Positions 11,749 through 22,644 of a stretch of 64,000 nt of DNA are shown here, in pieces. The position numbers and the translations under genes are program-made. Numbering within the stretch: the first letter of the stretch is position 1; each line of letters starts with the position of its first letter. Source of the DNA: Athripsodes cinereus (taxonomy: Eukaryota > Arthropoda > Insecta > Trichoptera > Leptoceridae); contig OX388314.1 in assembly GCA_947579605.1 (NCBI GenBank), positions 10,971,982 to 11,035,981 of the forward strand, read 5' to 3'. The notes beneath the pieces are model-generated. The model worked only from the letters and a program-made list of their open reading frames with translations, had not been told where the DNA came from and made no database searches.

Positions 11749-11891
11749 AAACACTTATTTGTAGTATATCCACGGTGACTTTTTATTCGTCAAAGTCACT
11801 TTTCGCCAGCCTGATGATGAGAGCGGAGGCTCTTGAAAGCCGGCTCGCGTCCAATAAAAAGTCACCGTGGATATACTACAAATAAGTGTTT
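11749..11891. mobile_element. fold-back element with perfect 39-bp arms and hammerhead-like core
   Basis: The arms 11749-11787 and 11853-11891 are perfect 39-bp inverted copies, and similarity fades into A/T-rich flanks outside them. The 65-base centre contains CTGATGA (11811-11817), a potential agagc/gctct stem, then GAAA (11835-11838). This is the order of the conserved core of a hammerhead ribozyme. A second element of the same design lies at 22466-22644. Stem I and stem III pairing is poor here, so the ribozyme reading is a hypothesis. It could instead be an ordinary MITE. No TSD is evident. Confidence 0.6.
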
Positions 11892-12066
11892 TATTTTAAT
11901 TATTCTAGTAAATGGAAAATTTTATTTGATCGGTTTAGTATTGACTCAGTTATTAAGACATTTATGTGAAATCTATAGGTGGTCTTAGGTCCATTATTAA
12001 ATGCATTACAAGATAGAAAATCCAATGTGTCATTTATTTAACAAGCGCTGCATTTTATACTCCAGT

Positions 12067-12207
12067 ATGAATTAAATGATAATTCCCCGAAGGAGGCAAA
12101 GTTGCGCTCGGAGGATGCAGGGAACTGGAAAAATTGGAAGATGAGGACTAGAGAGAATAGCAAGTAAAGGCGAAGGCGAAGAAGAAGAAGATGAATTAAA
12201 TGATAAT
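12067..12207 (+). mobile_element. short retro-insert with 17-bp TSD and GAA tail
   Basis: The repeat atgaattaaatgataat occurs at 12067-12083 and 12191-12207 and brackets a 107-base insert that is more GC-rich than its surroundings and ends in gaagaagaag. The insert resembles the extreme 3' end of a LINE (translated words such as EDAGNW) and shares the GAA tail type with family E (51525-51960, 27285-27875). It landed inside a family G-like 3' end. Confidence 0.7.
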
Positions 12208-12262
12208 ATTTATTTTATGGACGATTTGTATTTGGCGCCGTTTAATGATTCGTGACCATCTT
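12208..12262 (-). mobile_element. possible LINE 3'-end relic (family G)
   Basis: The minus strand carries aaacggcgcc and then tacaaatcgtcca, resembling 11575-11640 and 15985-16050. It is probably the target into which the preceding insert went. Confidence 0.35.
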
Positions 12263-15156
12263 AAATGTTTTCTCCTGAACAGTAATGTTTTTAACTTGAT
12301 CATGAATGTGGCAGTAAGTTGGTTCTGTCTTAATTCCGCTTCTAATCGATTCTAGGCAGTTAGCTCGGCGACGCTGTAGCTCTTCCCTACAAATGCGGAT
12401 TTATTTGCCCTGTTGGGTTCTGTAAATTAATTGACAACGATAAAACTGAGCGCAGTGGTTGCCTCAAAGTTTCGTCGACCGTTTAGTCTTTTTCATACAA
12501 TTTTTTTTAACAGAGAAATGAAATAAAAATAAATTAATAATTTACGTGTCACAATGTACCAAATTCACGTAAGGAAATAAAACACGAAATGATTAAAAAA
12601 CAAATTTACAGGTTCAATAAATAAGTTTTCATGACTAAAAATATTCGCAACAACAGATATGTAGGTATAGACGAAATGTAACATATTATCATATGAGATA
12701 GTAAAGTTTCGTATAGTGTAGAATATATTGAATAGGTGCGTTGTAAATGTATAAATAAAAAAAGAAGTTACCTCGATGTAGTGTAAATGACTGACTCTTC
12801 TTTATACAACTTTCAAACCTGAAAAAAGAAAAGTTTCAAAGTTATTCAGGAGTTAAATAAGTCGATACATAGTTAATGCTTTGTTGTATAACCTTTTTGT
12901 ACATAAAGTGATTTGAAACACGTTTCCTGGCTATTTTTCGAGCATGATTTTCATAAAGAAAAGAAAATCTAGTTGCTAAGACTTCTTGAAAAGGTTCTTT
13001 TATTATATTTCCATAACAAGTAGGAAGTAACTTCGACGGTTTGAATTAAACAAGTTAAAATCTAGACATTTACTAGTTTGACAAAGATATAACAAACAAG
13101 TCATTTCCTGGTTACATTATCAGTATTTCAGCCTGTTTACTTGTAATTTATGACTATAAGTTAGATGATTATCCAAGAGCATTTACAATGACTTAAATAG
13201 TTTACTAATGCTTACTTGAATAACTATTTACTATTTCTCCAAAATTTACAAATCAGATTGGGATGACTATTCTTAATAGGGGTTTCTTTAGGTTTCACGC
13301 GTATATTTATCTTCCTAAATTAAAAAAAAAATTCATACATTTTATACCTATACTAGTCTAGGCATAAGTTTTTTTTCGAAGCACAATAAGTAGGTACGTG
13401 TTTTATGTCTTATAAATTCTGTATTTTCGTGACTAAACTTGTTTATTTAATTGATTATGAGTAGCTATTTTAAGCTTATTTGCAGTCAACATAACGCAAG
13501 GTTTACCCAAAATATAGCCGATATATAATGAGCGTATTATATTTTTACAGCGACGAAATAGCGTAAGAGCTGATTTAAAAAAAAAATTAAATGAAAAAAC
13601 AACGGAATCATATCAATTTAATAAATAAATACATAAATTAAGTGAATTAATTATAATACAGCCTTCATTAATTAATTATGCGTTCAAAATATTATTCAAA
13701 TCTATAAAAATAAGTTTTCTTTTGGTGTACGCGAAATCGGATCGCAACGGATCGTTGTTTTTTGTAGTATTAGTAGGTACAAATCTGAATTGTGGTTTTA
13801 ATAACTTTTAGGATGTTTTGATGTTCCGGTTGATGTCTACAAAGCGGGCTCACAATATTTCATTTTAGGCGTATCATTCCCCTAAAAACATGACAACATT
13901 CCCCTATTTCCTACTTTAATAAGGACATTACCTACCCATCTACCCTTCCTGAACCTTACCAGAACACATTTTCACAGAACAATATACATAAGTAGGTATG
14001 TCAGAAATCGATGTTTTAAAGTCGTTGTTATATGAAAATGTCTTATAATTTTTTACCCTTGAACGTTTTCCTCGGGAACACACGGAATAAATAAGCCCTC
14101 TTTATATGGAACGATTATGCACTTAACTATTTTCCTTATAACAACATCAGAAAACATGTACAAAGAAAAACAGTTGTAATGTTAACTAGCGATATTTGGT
14201 ATTTAATCCGAGGTATTTCTTGTAAGAAAATTATAAACAACCATATCTGGATGCTGCAGTACGAAAAAAATAATATTAAATATTTTCATCCATATAAATG
14301 TATTCAAAAGTTTCATTTAAACCAATAATTATTATTTTGAAATCTTACTTTAATAGGAAGATTTAAAAAACTAGTCTCAAATTTCTTGCTTGATGAGGGT
14401 AGGGATAAATTTAGGCAACGTTTTATAATTTATGTATGTGTTTTTATTTGCTTTTTATGTTTTTTAAACTTTCTAATGTTTATGTTGTTTGTTGTAAGTC
14501 CTAATACAGGTGCATTGTACCTTGTGGGGAGCAACACCAACACTTTGTGAATTATCAGATATTGTATTTTTATTATGAATAAAGAAATTCGAAAACTGGA
14601 ATTATCATCTTTTAATATCATACGTTAAAATCGTATTGGATGCATATATAAAACATGCCATTTTGGCTCATTTAAGATAATAAAATAATGAATAAAATTT
14701 TATTATCGTCTCAAATGCATCGATAAAAGTGTTTCGATTTCGGGAATTTGCAGAAGTATTGCAGAAGTTACTTGTTCTTCTCAAGATAATGTGATCGATT
14801 AACAGGGGCTTGCTTCGTTTATAGTTCCAGTTATCTATACAATGTGAGGATTACCTAAGGCTGGTAGCACAAATATCTCCAATGCAGATACGTTGTTATA
14901 CTCGTATAACCGTATATCGAAAATAATAACTTATTTGTTTACATATAAATCTAATAAATAATCGTGTCAATACGGAAATGCTATGATGTAACAAATAAAC
15001 ATAGTAATTCAAGTTTAAATATTTTATTTACAAATTATGTTTAATAATAATAATTCAATTAATATCAAGTGATTGTGTTAGTGATTTTCCATACACTCAT
15101 TATAAATAAATAAAAGAGCGTGATTGTAAACGATAGCGAGATAGTCACTGTAAAGC
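12263..15156. other. unannotated AT-rich sequence
   Basis: No gene or repeat recognised in about 2.9 kb. The sequence at 12350-12480 is somewhat richer in G+C but all frames are interrupted. GTAGGTA words occur at 12660, 13390 and 13996. Confidence 0.45.
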
Positions 15157-15194
15157 TATATTGACTGTCAATTAGAAATTGACTATCAATATAA
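15157..15194. repeat. small hairpin
   Basis: Arms of 17 bases (15157-15173 and 15178-15194) pair at 15 of 17 positions around an AGAA loop. No flanking duplication and no known family. Confidence 0.5.
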
Positions 15195-15871
15195 ACTTAC
15201 ACCGATCGATTTTCAATTCGAATCTTAAACTGATCCCGCGGAAGTAGTATACAGCACAGTTATTCTTAATACAATCTATTTAAATACGATCTTAATCTTG
15301 TCTTGTGGTGAAGTGACTATAATCAAAAATATTATTTGCATACCAATCTCGAGGTAGCAGTAGCGAGGTATTTTTTACTACAGTCCCTTCGCACGTCGTA
15401 TGATTAGAAAATTTTCAATATTTTCAGTAAAATATTTTTGATACTTGATATTTTAACGAAACGGTTTTACACATAGTTTTGCGAAGAACATCAGTAAGAA
15501 TATTTTATTTGAGAAAACAAGCTAGCGAAATATGGTTTACGATATTCAAAGCTATTCTAAATTTAGCTTGCAGGCATAGTCTTAGGCTGAACGAAATGTT
15601 TTGATCTACGTACAAAAGAATGTTCGTAGTTAATACTGTTTGCCCCTGTCAGAAAATTAAGTTAAGTCTTTTTCACTTTAATTTACGGAAGCCTTTTGTT
15701 ATTAATAATAGTCAAGAAGGTATTCAGATATTAAGTTTATCTTCTGGCTAATTGGGGTAGAGCTAGAGTATTGTAAAATGAAGAGCATTCTACGAAAACC
15801 TGGTAAGTAAAATATAACCATCACCTATCTTAATGCAAAAGATGAACAAAACCTATTTTAGTTGGAATATT
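15195..15871. other. unannotated AT-rich sequence
   Basis: No feature recognised. Confidence 0.45.
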
Positions 15872-16251
15872 CTTTACATCATTGATCCCCAAAGTGGTCC
15901 AGGTGGACCCCCAGGGGTCCACAGGAGACTCGAAGAGGGTCCACGATGGCATGACTAAAAAATGAGGGTACATGAGGAGCGCCCTTGAGGTGGATTTTTT
16001 TTCACAAAACGGCGCTTTACAAATCATCCAAATAATAATAATAATAAAATACACGAGTCGTAAGTGAGGGTCCACAAATCCATAGTTAAATTATCGGTAC
16101 CAATGTACATTGTAAAAAAAGGTGAGAAGATATTCTTATCAATTCGAAAATTGAGCGGTGGGGGGGGGTAGAAATACAGGCGGTCCACCGGAACCAGCAA
16201 ATTTTTGAAAGTGGTCTATGAGAAAAAAGTTTGGGAACCTCTGCCTTACAT
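15872..16251 (+). mobile_element. non-autonomous hAT element 1
   Basis: The element spans 15880-16243. Its right end reads ttgggaacctctg, the inverse of the common hAT terminus CAGAGGTTCCCAA, and its left end cattgatccccaaag is a diverged match. It is bracketed by an 8-bp duplication with one mismatch, ctttacat (15872-15879) and ccttacat (16244-16251), the length typical of hAT insertion. The interior is rich in ggtccac words and an 8-G run and holds no transposase. At about 15985-16050 it contains a stretch (acaaaacggcgctttacaaa and then an ATA repeat) like the family G LINE ends, so it may have captured or received one. Confidence 0.75.
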
Positions 16252-16488
16252 TAACCTCCGCTTTAATGAAAAACTTATGTGAGGTAAGCTAATTTATGTA
16301 AATACTTCCCACTGTTCCCAAAATTCGAGAAAATGAACAACATAATATTAATAATATAATATATTAAGAATATTATCATTAGCACGTATACTGATTAGAA
16401 ATCAGTAAGTGCTAGGCAAAGACAATAAAATAATCGGGATGGGTGATTAACTTGGAATAATGTAATAAAAGTATTCAATTATTGGTGG

Positions 16489-16857
16489 GACTAGACCAGT
16501 GGTTCTTAACCTTTTTGGGGGTACCGAACCCCACCAGCTATAGCATATGCATTCTCCGAACCTCTCCTTATTTGAAAAATAAAATTAGATTTTTACTTAT
16601 TCAAAACATGGTATATATTTATATACCAAGTGTACAAAATGAAAAAAAAAAAGAAAAAAAAAAGATCAAAACATTAAATTTTAATGATTAAATCAAAACA
16701 TGAAACATATTAATTGATGAATTATCGGAGTATTTTTTTCTTTTTAAAACTCGCGAAACTATCTTGCATTTAAAATGATTTTCACCGAACCCCCAAGACT
16801 GATTCACCGAACCCCTGGGGTTCGATCGAACCCAGGTTAAGAACCACTGGACTAGAC
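16489..16857 (+). mobile_element. non-autonomous hAT element 2
   Basis: The element spans 16497-16849. The termini are perfect inverted repeats, CAGTGGTTCTTAACC, flanked by an exact 8-bp duplication gactagac (16489-16496 and 16850-16857). Both match hAT-superfamily expectations. The 353-bp body has ccgaacccc words near both ends and an A-rich stretch in the middle, with no transposase frame. Mobilisation would need a transposase supplied in trans. Confidence 0.9.
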
Positions 16858-17468
16858 GTTATGCTTTCATTTTGTTTAGATTTTTTACTAATTCATTTTT
16901 TTGTAATTAGCTTTACCAATTCGCTAAAGGATTTTTTTTAAGTTGCCCATTATTCATACCGCTGTCATTCACTAACAATATTTGGAGACTAATGGTAGTT
17001 CAAATAAATTATCGATTTTCACGACTTCCTAGAATTATTAGAAATTCCTGAGACAAAAAAAAACGTGGTCTATAGTATCATTCTTCAATCCATATTCACA
17101 GAGTTATATCATGAAAATAAACAGATAGGAATAAATAAAAAGAACAGTGTATGAGTTCTACGAAGTGAATAAGTTGTTATTAACTATGAGAGAATATATT
17201 TTCATGTTCTCGTTTAAAGATATAAGATAACTTGAAATACTATTTCTACGGAGAATACTAAACGAATCAAATCATATGATTGCTTTGATACATTTCTTAG
17301 CTTACTTAGTTTACCTAGTATCACTTGAACTGCAGTCATGTAGAAAATGCATCCCTGAGTTTTATTTCATGAGTAGATATCCGTATCCCGAATATGTACA
17401 CATTATCTTTTAAGTTGAGAGATATTCGATGAACCCACACAAAAAGATAACTACTATTCTATAATATA
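16858..17468. other. unannotated AT-rich sequence
   Basis: No feature recognised. Confidence 0.45.
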
Positions 17469-17783
17469 CTATGTTATCACACCATGTTCCACCGGTACTC
17501 GTTTCCTCACAGTCCCTCTTTCAGATTCATACATTCTCTTTGTAATCCTTTCATCGTGCATTCGCTCAACATGTCCAAACCACCGTAACTCGTTTACATG
17601 CATTTTGTCCACAACACTCCTCTCACATCCGATCATTCTCCTGATATCCTCATTCTTCACTCTATCTCGCAACGTTTTATAAACCATTCTTATCAGCGAA
17701 TGCATCTCCACAGTATTTATTCCACTTTCGTCCTTCTTCAAACACGTCCAAGTTTCATACATAATTGTCGAACTCTGTATCAT
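17469..17783 (-). mobile_element. RTE-like LINE fragment, diverged relative of family A
   Basis: A 104-codon open minus frame reads as the C-terminal part of an RTE-type polyprotein: ETWTCLKKDE, then TLRDRVKNEDIRRM and LRWFGHVERM. The same order of words is seen in the copy at 31329-31811, about half the residues being identical by eye. It lacks the terminal RGRP/WQDHL part and has no tail or TSD. This is a truncated relic, not a host gene. Confidence 0.75.
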
Positions 17784-18107
17784 GCATTCTTAACACATAT
17801 TATGTATGTGTACCATGTATATAATATATAACGGAGAGTATTTAAAGCGCCATCTTTGTGCCATAGCACCTTGAGGACGCTGTACATGATAATGTTCTAT
17901 CTTCAACAATGTTGTCTGTGTCAAGAATTCAAATTAAATACAAAAACCTTATAACACATAATCTCAGATACATAATAATATGTATCCGCGTCAGAAATAA
18001 AAATAAAATAATGCAATATACACAACAGTCACAGTTCATAAAAAAGTTTGAAAAAGTAGGTCTTGAGGTCCCTCTTAAAAGCCTGGAAGTAGCATCTATC
18101 TAGTTGA
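17784..18107. other. unannotated AT-rich sequence
   Basis: No feature recognised. Confidence 0.4.
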
Positions 18108-18245
18108 GTACCTATTCGAATAAGTTGACTAGTGGTCTTTGCATCGCATTGTAAAAATCTAGGGGTCGTGGATTCGTTTCCTGAAGTGAACAGAATTTTT
18201 CCGCTCTCTTTTGGAGCTGAATTGATAAGAATAATATAATCTTCT
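18108..18245 (+). mobile_element. tRNA-derived SINE (family K), plus copy
   Basis: Same head as the minus copy at 415-556: ctattcgaataagttgac, an A-box-like tagtggtct, and a decayed B box ggattcgtttcc. The body continues with gaagtgaacagaa and an A/T-rich 3' part ending in a TTC-rich run. Decay of the B box suggests that it is old and not transcribed. Confidence 0.55.
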
Positions 18246-18965
18246 TCTTCTGCCACTGGAAGATGTCAGTCATCCTGCAAAATTTAATTTTCTTTTATAT
18301 CTTAATTATCACGTGAACTGCACATTTAGATCAATTTTACAAAATCCATTCGTCTAAATGCAAATATCAATTTAGTAAAATGATTTAAAATTACCATTTC
18401 CCATGACAAACGACGAGCAAGATGATAGTAAAATATGCCAATTTTCCAACTTTGTTTTTTGTTTGAAAAAACTGGCAGGAATTTTTAAAGTACATATGTT
18501 AGAAAAGTTGAAACTCTTATAAGAAGATGAAAGTAGCAAAATAAAATTATTTGATATCACTGTTAAATGCACAATACGTAAGGTACTTAAGCGTACCTAT
18601 ATAAAGTTGTTTATTGTTAGCTTCAATGACTTTACTAGTAATAAAAGATGTATGATATTATCACTTTATTATTTCTACATGAAGTAAATTATCCACAAAA
18701 ACTTAAATACTAACATTAGTATTATACAGTCACGTAAGCTTTTAGCTACAGCAAGTTATATTTATTTACAAAATTATTTACAAATATTTACGGCCAAAGC
18801 CTTTAACATGTTTAACCTCTGTATACATACAAAACATGTAAACAAAGGAAAGATCTGTTACAAAAAAGACACAAAACAATTAGACTAAAGAAACGAAAGT
18901 TTTACAGACAATATAACATTAATCATGTTATATTTATAAAAAAGATACAGAATTGTTAAAATTTT
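18246..18965. other. unannotated sequence with a LINE-tail-like patch
   Basis: Mostly unrecognised. The part at 18755-18815 (tatttatttaca, tttacggccaaagccttt) resembles the tail module of the LINE ends at 28616, 39841 and 46405. Confidence 0.4.
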
Positions 18966-19145
18966 TTTGGTAAAGACATTACAAAGAGAAATCAAAGGTA
19001 TAAAAATGTCAAATATAGTAAAAAGTCAATTAGTTAAAATTCATAAGTTAAAAATTTGGTCAAGACATTACAAAGAGAAATCAAAGTGGTATAATATTGA
19101 TAGTATAGCTTTTTTTTGTTATAAACCCAAATACAACCTTATACA
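18966..19145 (+). repeat. tandem duplication, ~90-bp unit
   Basis: The words tttggt-aagacattacaaag and agaaatcaaag occur at about 18966 and again at about 19056, giving two diverged copies of a ~90-bp unit. Confidence 0.7.
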
Positions 19146-19160
19146 CCTTTCACAGTAAGC

Positions 19161-19268
19161 TAAAAGCTTGTGTAGTGAAAGGGGAGTTTGCCGGCACCTG
19201 AGATCGAACCCCGGACCCCTTGTTCACAAGGCCAAAACTCTACCTCCAGGCTATCGACGAACTCGATG
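19161..19268 (-). mobile_element. tRNA-derived SINE head (family L)
   Basis: The minus strand carries tagcctggaggtagag (A box) and, about 30 bases later, ggggttcgatctcaggtg (B box). This order and spacing are tRNA-like, but the acceptor stem does not close and the 3' part runs into unrelated AT-rich sequence. It is unlike family K. It could be a decayed tRNA pseudogene instead. Confidence 0.6.
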
Positions 19269-19309
19269 ATATTATTTTAATAATCATTTAAACAAAATAA
19301 CTAATAATA

Positions 19310-19552
19310 ACTAGACAAATTATTTAAAATGCGCCTTTTTGTGGATTCATTCAAGATTCATAACATCTCCCGAACAATAGGGTTTTTAACTTCGCCCTGA
19401 ATACCTTCACACTCTCCAGAGTTCGCATATCATCAGGAATTTTGTTTCACAGCAACAGACCAACCAGACAGAAGGCACGGTCAACATAGTTGGCCAGACC
19501 ACCCCTATGCGGCACCGCAAGTCTATTGACAGAGTTTGTGTTAATAATTCTT
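19310..19552 (-). mobile_element. LINE reverse transcriptase C-terminal relic (family G)
   Basis: The minus strand, read through one stop codon, gives the end of a non-LTR retrotransposon polyprotein: VPHRGGLANYVDRAF, then NKIPDDMRTLESVKVF, RAKLKTLLF and a stop. The stop inside replaces an expected tryptophan (tga for tgg) before NKIP. A second, more decayed copy lies at 39435-39690 in the same orientation. The 3' untranslated part contains aaaggcgcatttt. The 5' side abuts the family B copy at 19553. Confidence 0.8.
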
Positions 19553-19700
19553 AAATGCAGCGAAGAAGTTTGCCACCTATCCGGATGTCATGATTTTATA
19601 TAGGCATGGAGAGGACGGCTTGCATGATAACATATAAATACAGCTGGTCTGCTGGCTACCCCACTTATGGCATATACCGTGATGGAATAATAGTAGTTGT
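19553..19700 (+). mobile_element. family B copy
   Basis: Plus-oriented family B from the gaagtttgccacc region to the ctaccccacttatgg end and an ATAGTAGT tail. 5'-truncated. No TSD found because the left edge merges with the family G relic. Confidence 0.8.
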
Positions 19701-20241
19701 AGATGAATATAATTCACGATATCAAAATCTCTTATCAAGATGTTTATAAAATAGATTATGTGCTAAGGTGAACTTAAAAGTATTTTTCAGTATTAGAAAA
19801 TAAGAATATATTATTTCTTGTAATACATCATTCAAAACTTTTAAAAGGACACCTACAAAACGATTCGTTTATTTTGGAAATGTAATAAAAAAGTTTTTTG
19901 TTCATAATGACAGAGTTGTAAACCTAGGTGTATAAAGAAACGTAGGTGTATTTGTGTTTTAAAAATCATAATGCTAAATGTGGGTGTTAAAGACAAAATA
20001 CCCTAAAACAAAACATGCTTAGGGTTGTAATAAATAATAAATAAATAAATATATATTTTCGACGAAATATGTTTAAAAAATGATTTATTATTATGAAAAT
20101 GTCATAAAGTTCTTAGCAATAACAAAATTGAATTGAAGACAGTGTTACACTTCCTCTGAAAAATAATTCTACATTTGGATTATGATGCGAAAGGTGATTT
20201 AGGTCACAGAATTCCATACAAAACCTAGAACCCTGACTCAT
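19701..20241. other. unannotated AT-rich sequence
   Basis: No feature recognised. Confidence 0.4.
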
Positions 20242-20484
20242 TTACAAAAGTGAGGCAAAAAATCTATGAATTTTTGACAGAACGGTTGGCGAAAGCGTGT
20301 GGTGTTTCCTACATTTTATGAAGTATTTCTCGCATATTTATAAAAATATATCATTTTTACATATATAAAAACGTAATTGGACATTTTTTGAAGTTCTTGT
20401 CGACGTTTTAAGCGATTTACCACACTTCTTTTCGCCAACCGATCTGTCAAAAGTGCCGAAAAATGGTGCCTCACTTTATTACAA
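20242..20484. mobile_element. MITE with ~80-bp inverted ends
   Basis: The left end (aagtgaggca, tttttgacagaacggttggc, gaaagcgtgtggt) is matched in inverse at the right (accacacttcttttcgcc, aaccgatctgtcaaaagtg, tgcctcactt). The candidate duplication ttacaa occurs at 20242-20247 and 20479-20484. The body is about 231 bp with no coding capacity. The superfamily cannot be assigned by eye. Confidence 0.75.
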
Positions 20485-21737
20485 TGAAAATACATACGAG
20501 TACTCCATCTAGGTATTATATATAAAAATCTATGATTTAGGTATATATATTCTCGGTTCTACTACATAATGTAACGGAAGTATAGAGTCGACAGTAAATG
20601 AAATAGCGGTCAATAAGGGATTATGTATTACTAAAACGGAAGTCTATTGTTTAAGTAAGAAGAAAGACGACAAGAGAACCTTCATATTCAGTCACTGTAT
20701 CTATATAAATAATACTTGTAGTCAGATTTGAGTAGCAACTATTAACATATTAATGAGTCAATTATCATTAGTTAACAATAAAATGTACTTCATAGCTGTA
20801 GCTTTAATTTCCGTTAAATTAAACTCTTTACTCTTTCTAGGGGTAAGTGGTAACCATTAAATGTAGGTACTGATTTTTTCAAAACGTGCTGATGGCCCAT
20901 TTTATATTTTTAACTTTTTTACCATTATTTTCTAGTTAATCACCAGTAACTTTTGTTATATTTTCAAAACAACTTAACAAAAAACGAAGTTAGGATTTTG
21001 GCTAGCAAATTAATTATTAATTGAGAAAAATCAAGATTGACTATTTATCGTGTTTTGGTAAACATTGTAAAAGTATCAAAAGTTTCTTATTCGGAATACA
21101 TTGTAGTCATACTTTGTCAAATAAAGTTTTAAACGCTTTCCTTTATAGGTCTCTAAACTCATATTATGTTTTAACTGTTCCTCACAAACTTATTTTCAAC
21201 ATCTTCATAATTTGCCTTGAAGCATCATGTGTCACCTCTATATTGTAGTCTCGGTAAATAAAAATGTATGATTGTTATTAGTTAAAGTTGTTTTATTTGC
21301 TGTTTCAATTTTAAACGTTGGTCGTTAATATCTGCAATTATAATACAATGATACAACAAAAATACAATGGAAGTAGGTATGTATGTACAACGTAAATATT
21401 AAGTGTTTATTAAACTATTAAGTCCTAATCTACTAAATTAAGTCCTGATAATAAATAATAAATAAATCATCTCGTTTACGAGGGTACAGTTTTGAGAAGA
21501 ATAGGCTAGTAAATATAATGGCGGATTTTAATGAAAAAAAAATGGTAGCGTATAAATTACTGTATAATCATTTCTCAGTATTGATAATTTATTCGAATGT
21601 AACGATTATACTATAATGAGGCGGAGCACATCCACTTATATCCGTATTTTAATTGCAAATACATCTCACATACCCCGCGTTTGATAAGAAACTAATTTAA
21701 TTTTAAATATTGACGCGACCTAAAAAGCGTTATTTTT
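20485..21737. other. unannotated AT-rich sequence
   Basis: No gene recognised. A 75-codon frame at 21021-21248 ends near ataaaaatg and lacks identifiable motifs; it may be chance. Confidence 0.4.
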
Positions 21738-21845
21738 TCCATGAGGCACCCGGCATAGGATATGCCTCCCAATTCTTCTGTACGTTTTTGAGTAACTTGT
21801 AAAAAGTAGGTGTTTGAAAAAGGCATTCGACATCTTTCATTATTT
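21738..21845 (+). mobile_element. family B copy, 5' half only
   Basis: Contains gaggcacccggc, cccaattcttctgtacg and gtaggtgtttgaaaaa, matching the 5' half of the full-length family B copy at 43479-43735 (read on minus). The usual 3' half is absent, which is unusual for a TPRT product and points to later deletion. Confidence 0.55.
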
Positions 21846-22465
21846 ATTAAATATACCACCCATTTTGATTTAATAAAACCGGAAAGCTTTTAAACCTTAG
21901 TAGGTACTACATAAAAACAATTAAGGCGTTCATTGAATTCAATCATTATAATGTTTCGAATTTCTTCTTCAGCTATTTGGGTCCTAATATTGGTTTTTAA
22001 CCCTTTCCTGTTGATTTGTTTCATCCACTTCCTTAAAGCGATTATTTCTAAATTTCTCGATCATCTTACCTTCATGTGAAATATTGAATTGTTTATTATC
22101 CAATAGTATCAAATATATTGTTTTTTGTCGAGAGGACATTAATTTTGCTTAAGTCAATAATCTATTTGCATAATATTATTACGTCCATATGATATTATTG
22201 TTCTGTCTGCCGCAGTCTCATATGTGATTGAAATCATGTGTATCTTAATAAGTTCAAACTCGAAGATCGACTGGGCACGTACGTCCAATGAATATATTAG
22301 ATATGCTACGAATCCAATATAAGCTGTTGCCGTGGGACTTTTCCAATAAGATTGTCAATTTTTCCTAGACTTTATTAGGGTCATTTCCTAGGCCTATTTT
22401 TAATTATTTCGTTTTTATTTCCATAAAGTCATTGACCTAATTGATCTCAGTAATATAATAATATC
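21846..22465. other. unannotated AT-rich sequence
   Basis: No feature recognised. Confidence 0.4.
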
Positions 22466-22644
22466 AAAGATTATTAATAAAATTAAAAACACTGTCTTAT
22501 TCCACTACAAGGACTGTTTATTTGCTAATAACGTTTTCAACCGCAATGAACTGACGATGACTGCATTGCAGTTGAAAACGTTATAATAAATAAACAATCC
22601 TCGTAGTGGAATAAACAGTGTTTTTAATTTTATTAATAATCTTT
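22466..22644. mobile_element. fold-back element with hammerhead-like core, second copy
   Basis: The arms 22466-22522 and 22586-22644 are near-identical inverted repeats of about 57 bp. The centre contains taataacgt, CTGACGA (22551-22557), a strong actgc/gcagt stem, GAAA (22574-22577) and acgttata. The taacgt/acgtta pairing closes the core as stem III would in a type III hammerhead; stem I is weak (ttc/gaa). Arms and centre share architecture with 11749-11891 but little sequence beyond attaaaa-acact and the core words. Confidence 0.6.

Noticed and set aside
19161..19268. Genuine tRNA gene on minus
   Set aside because: A and B boxes are present but the acceptor stem and anticodon arm are not convincing.
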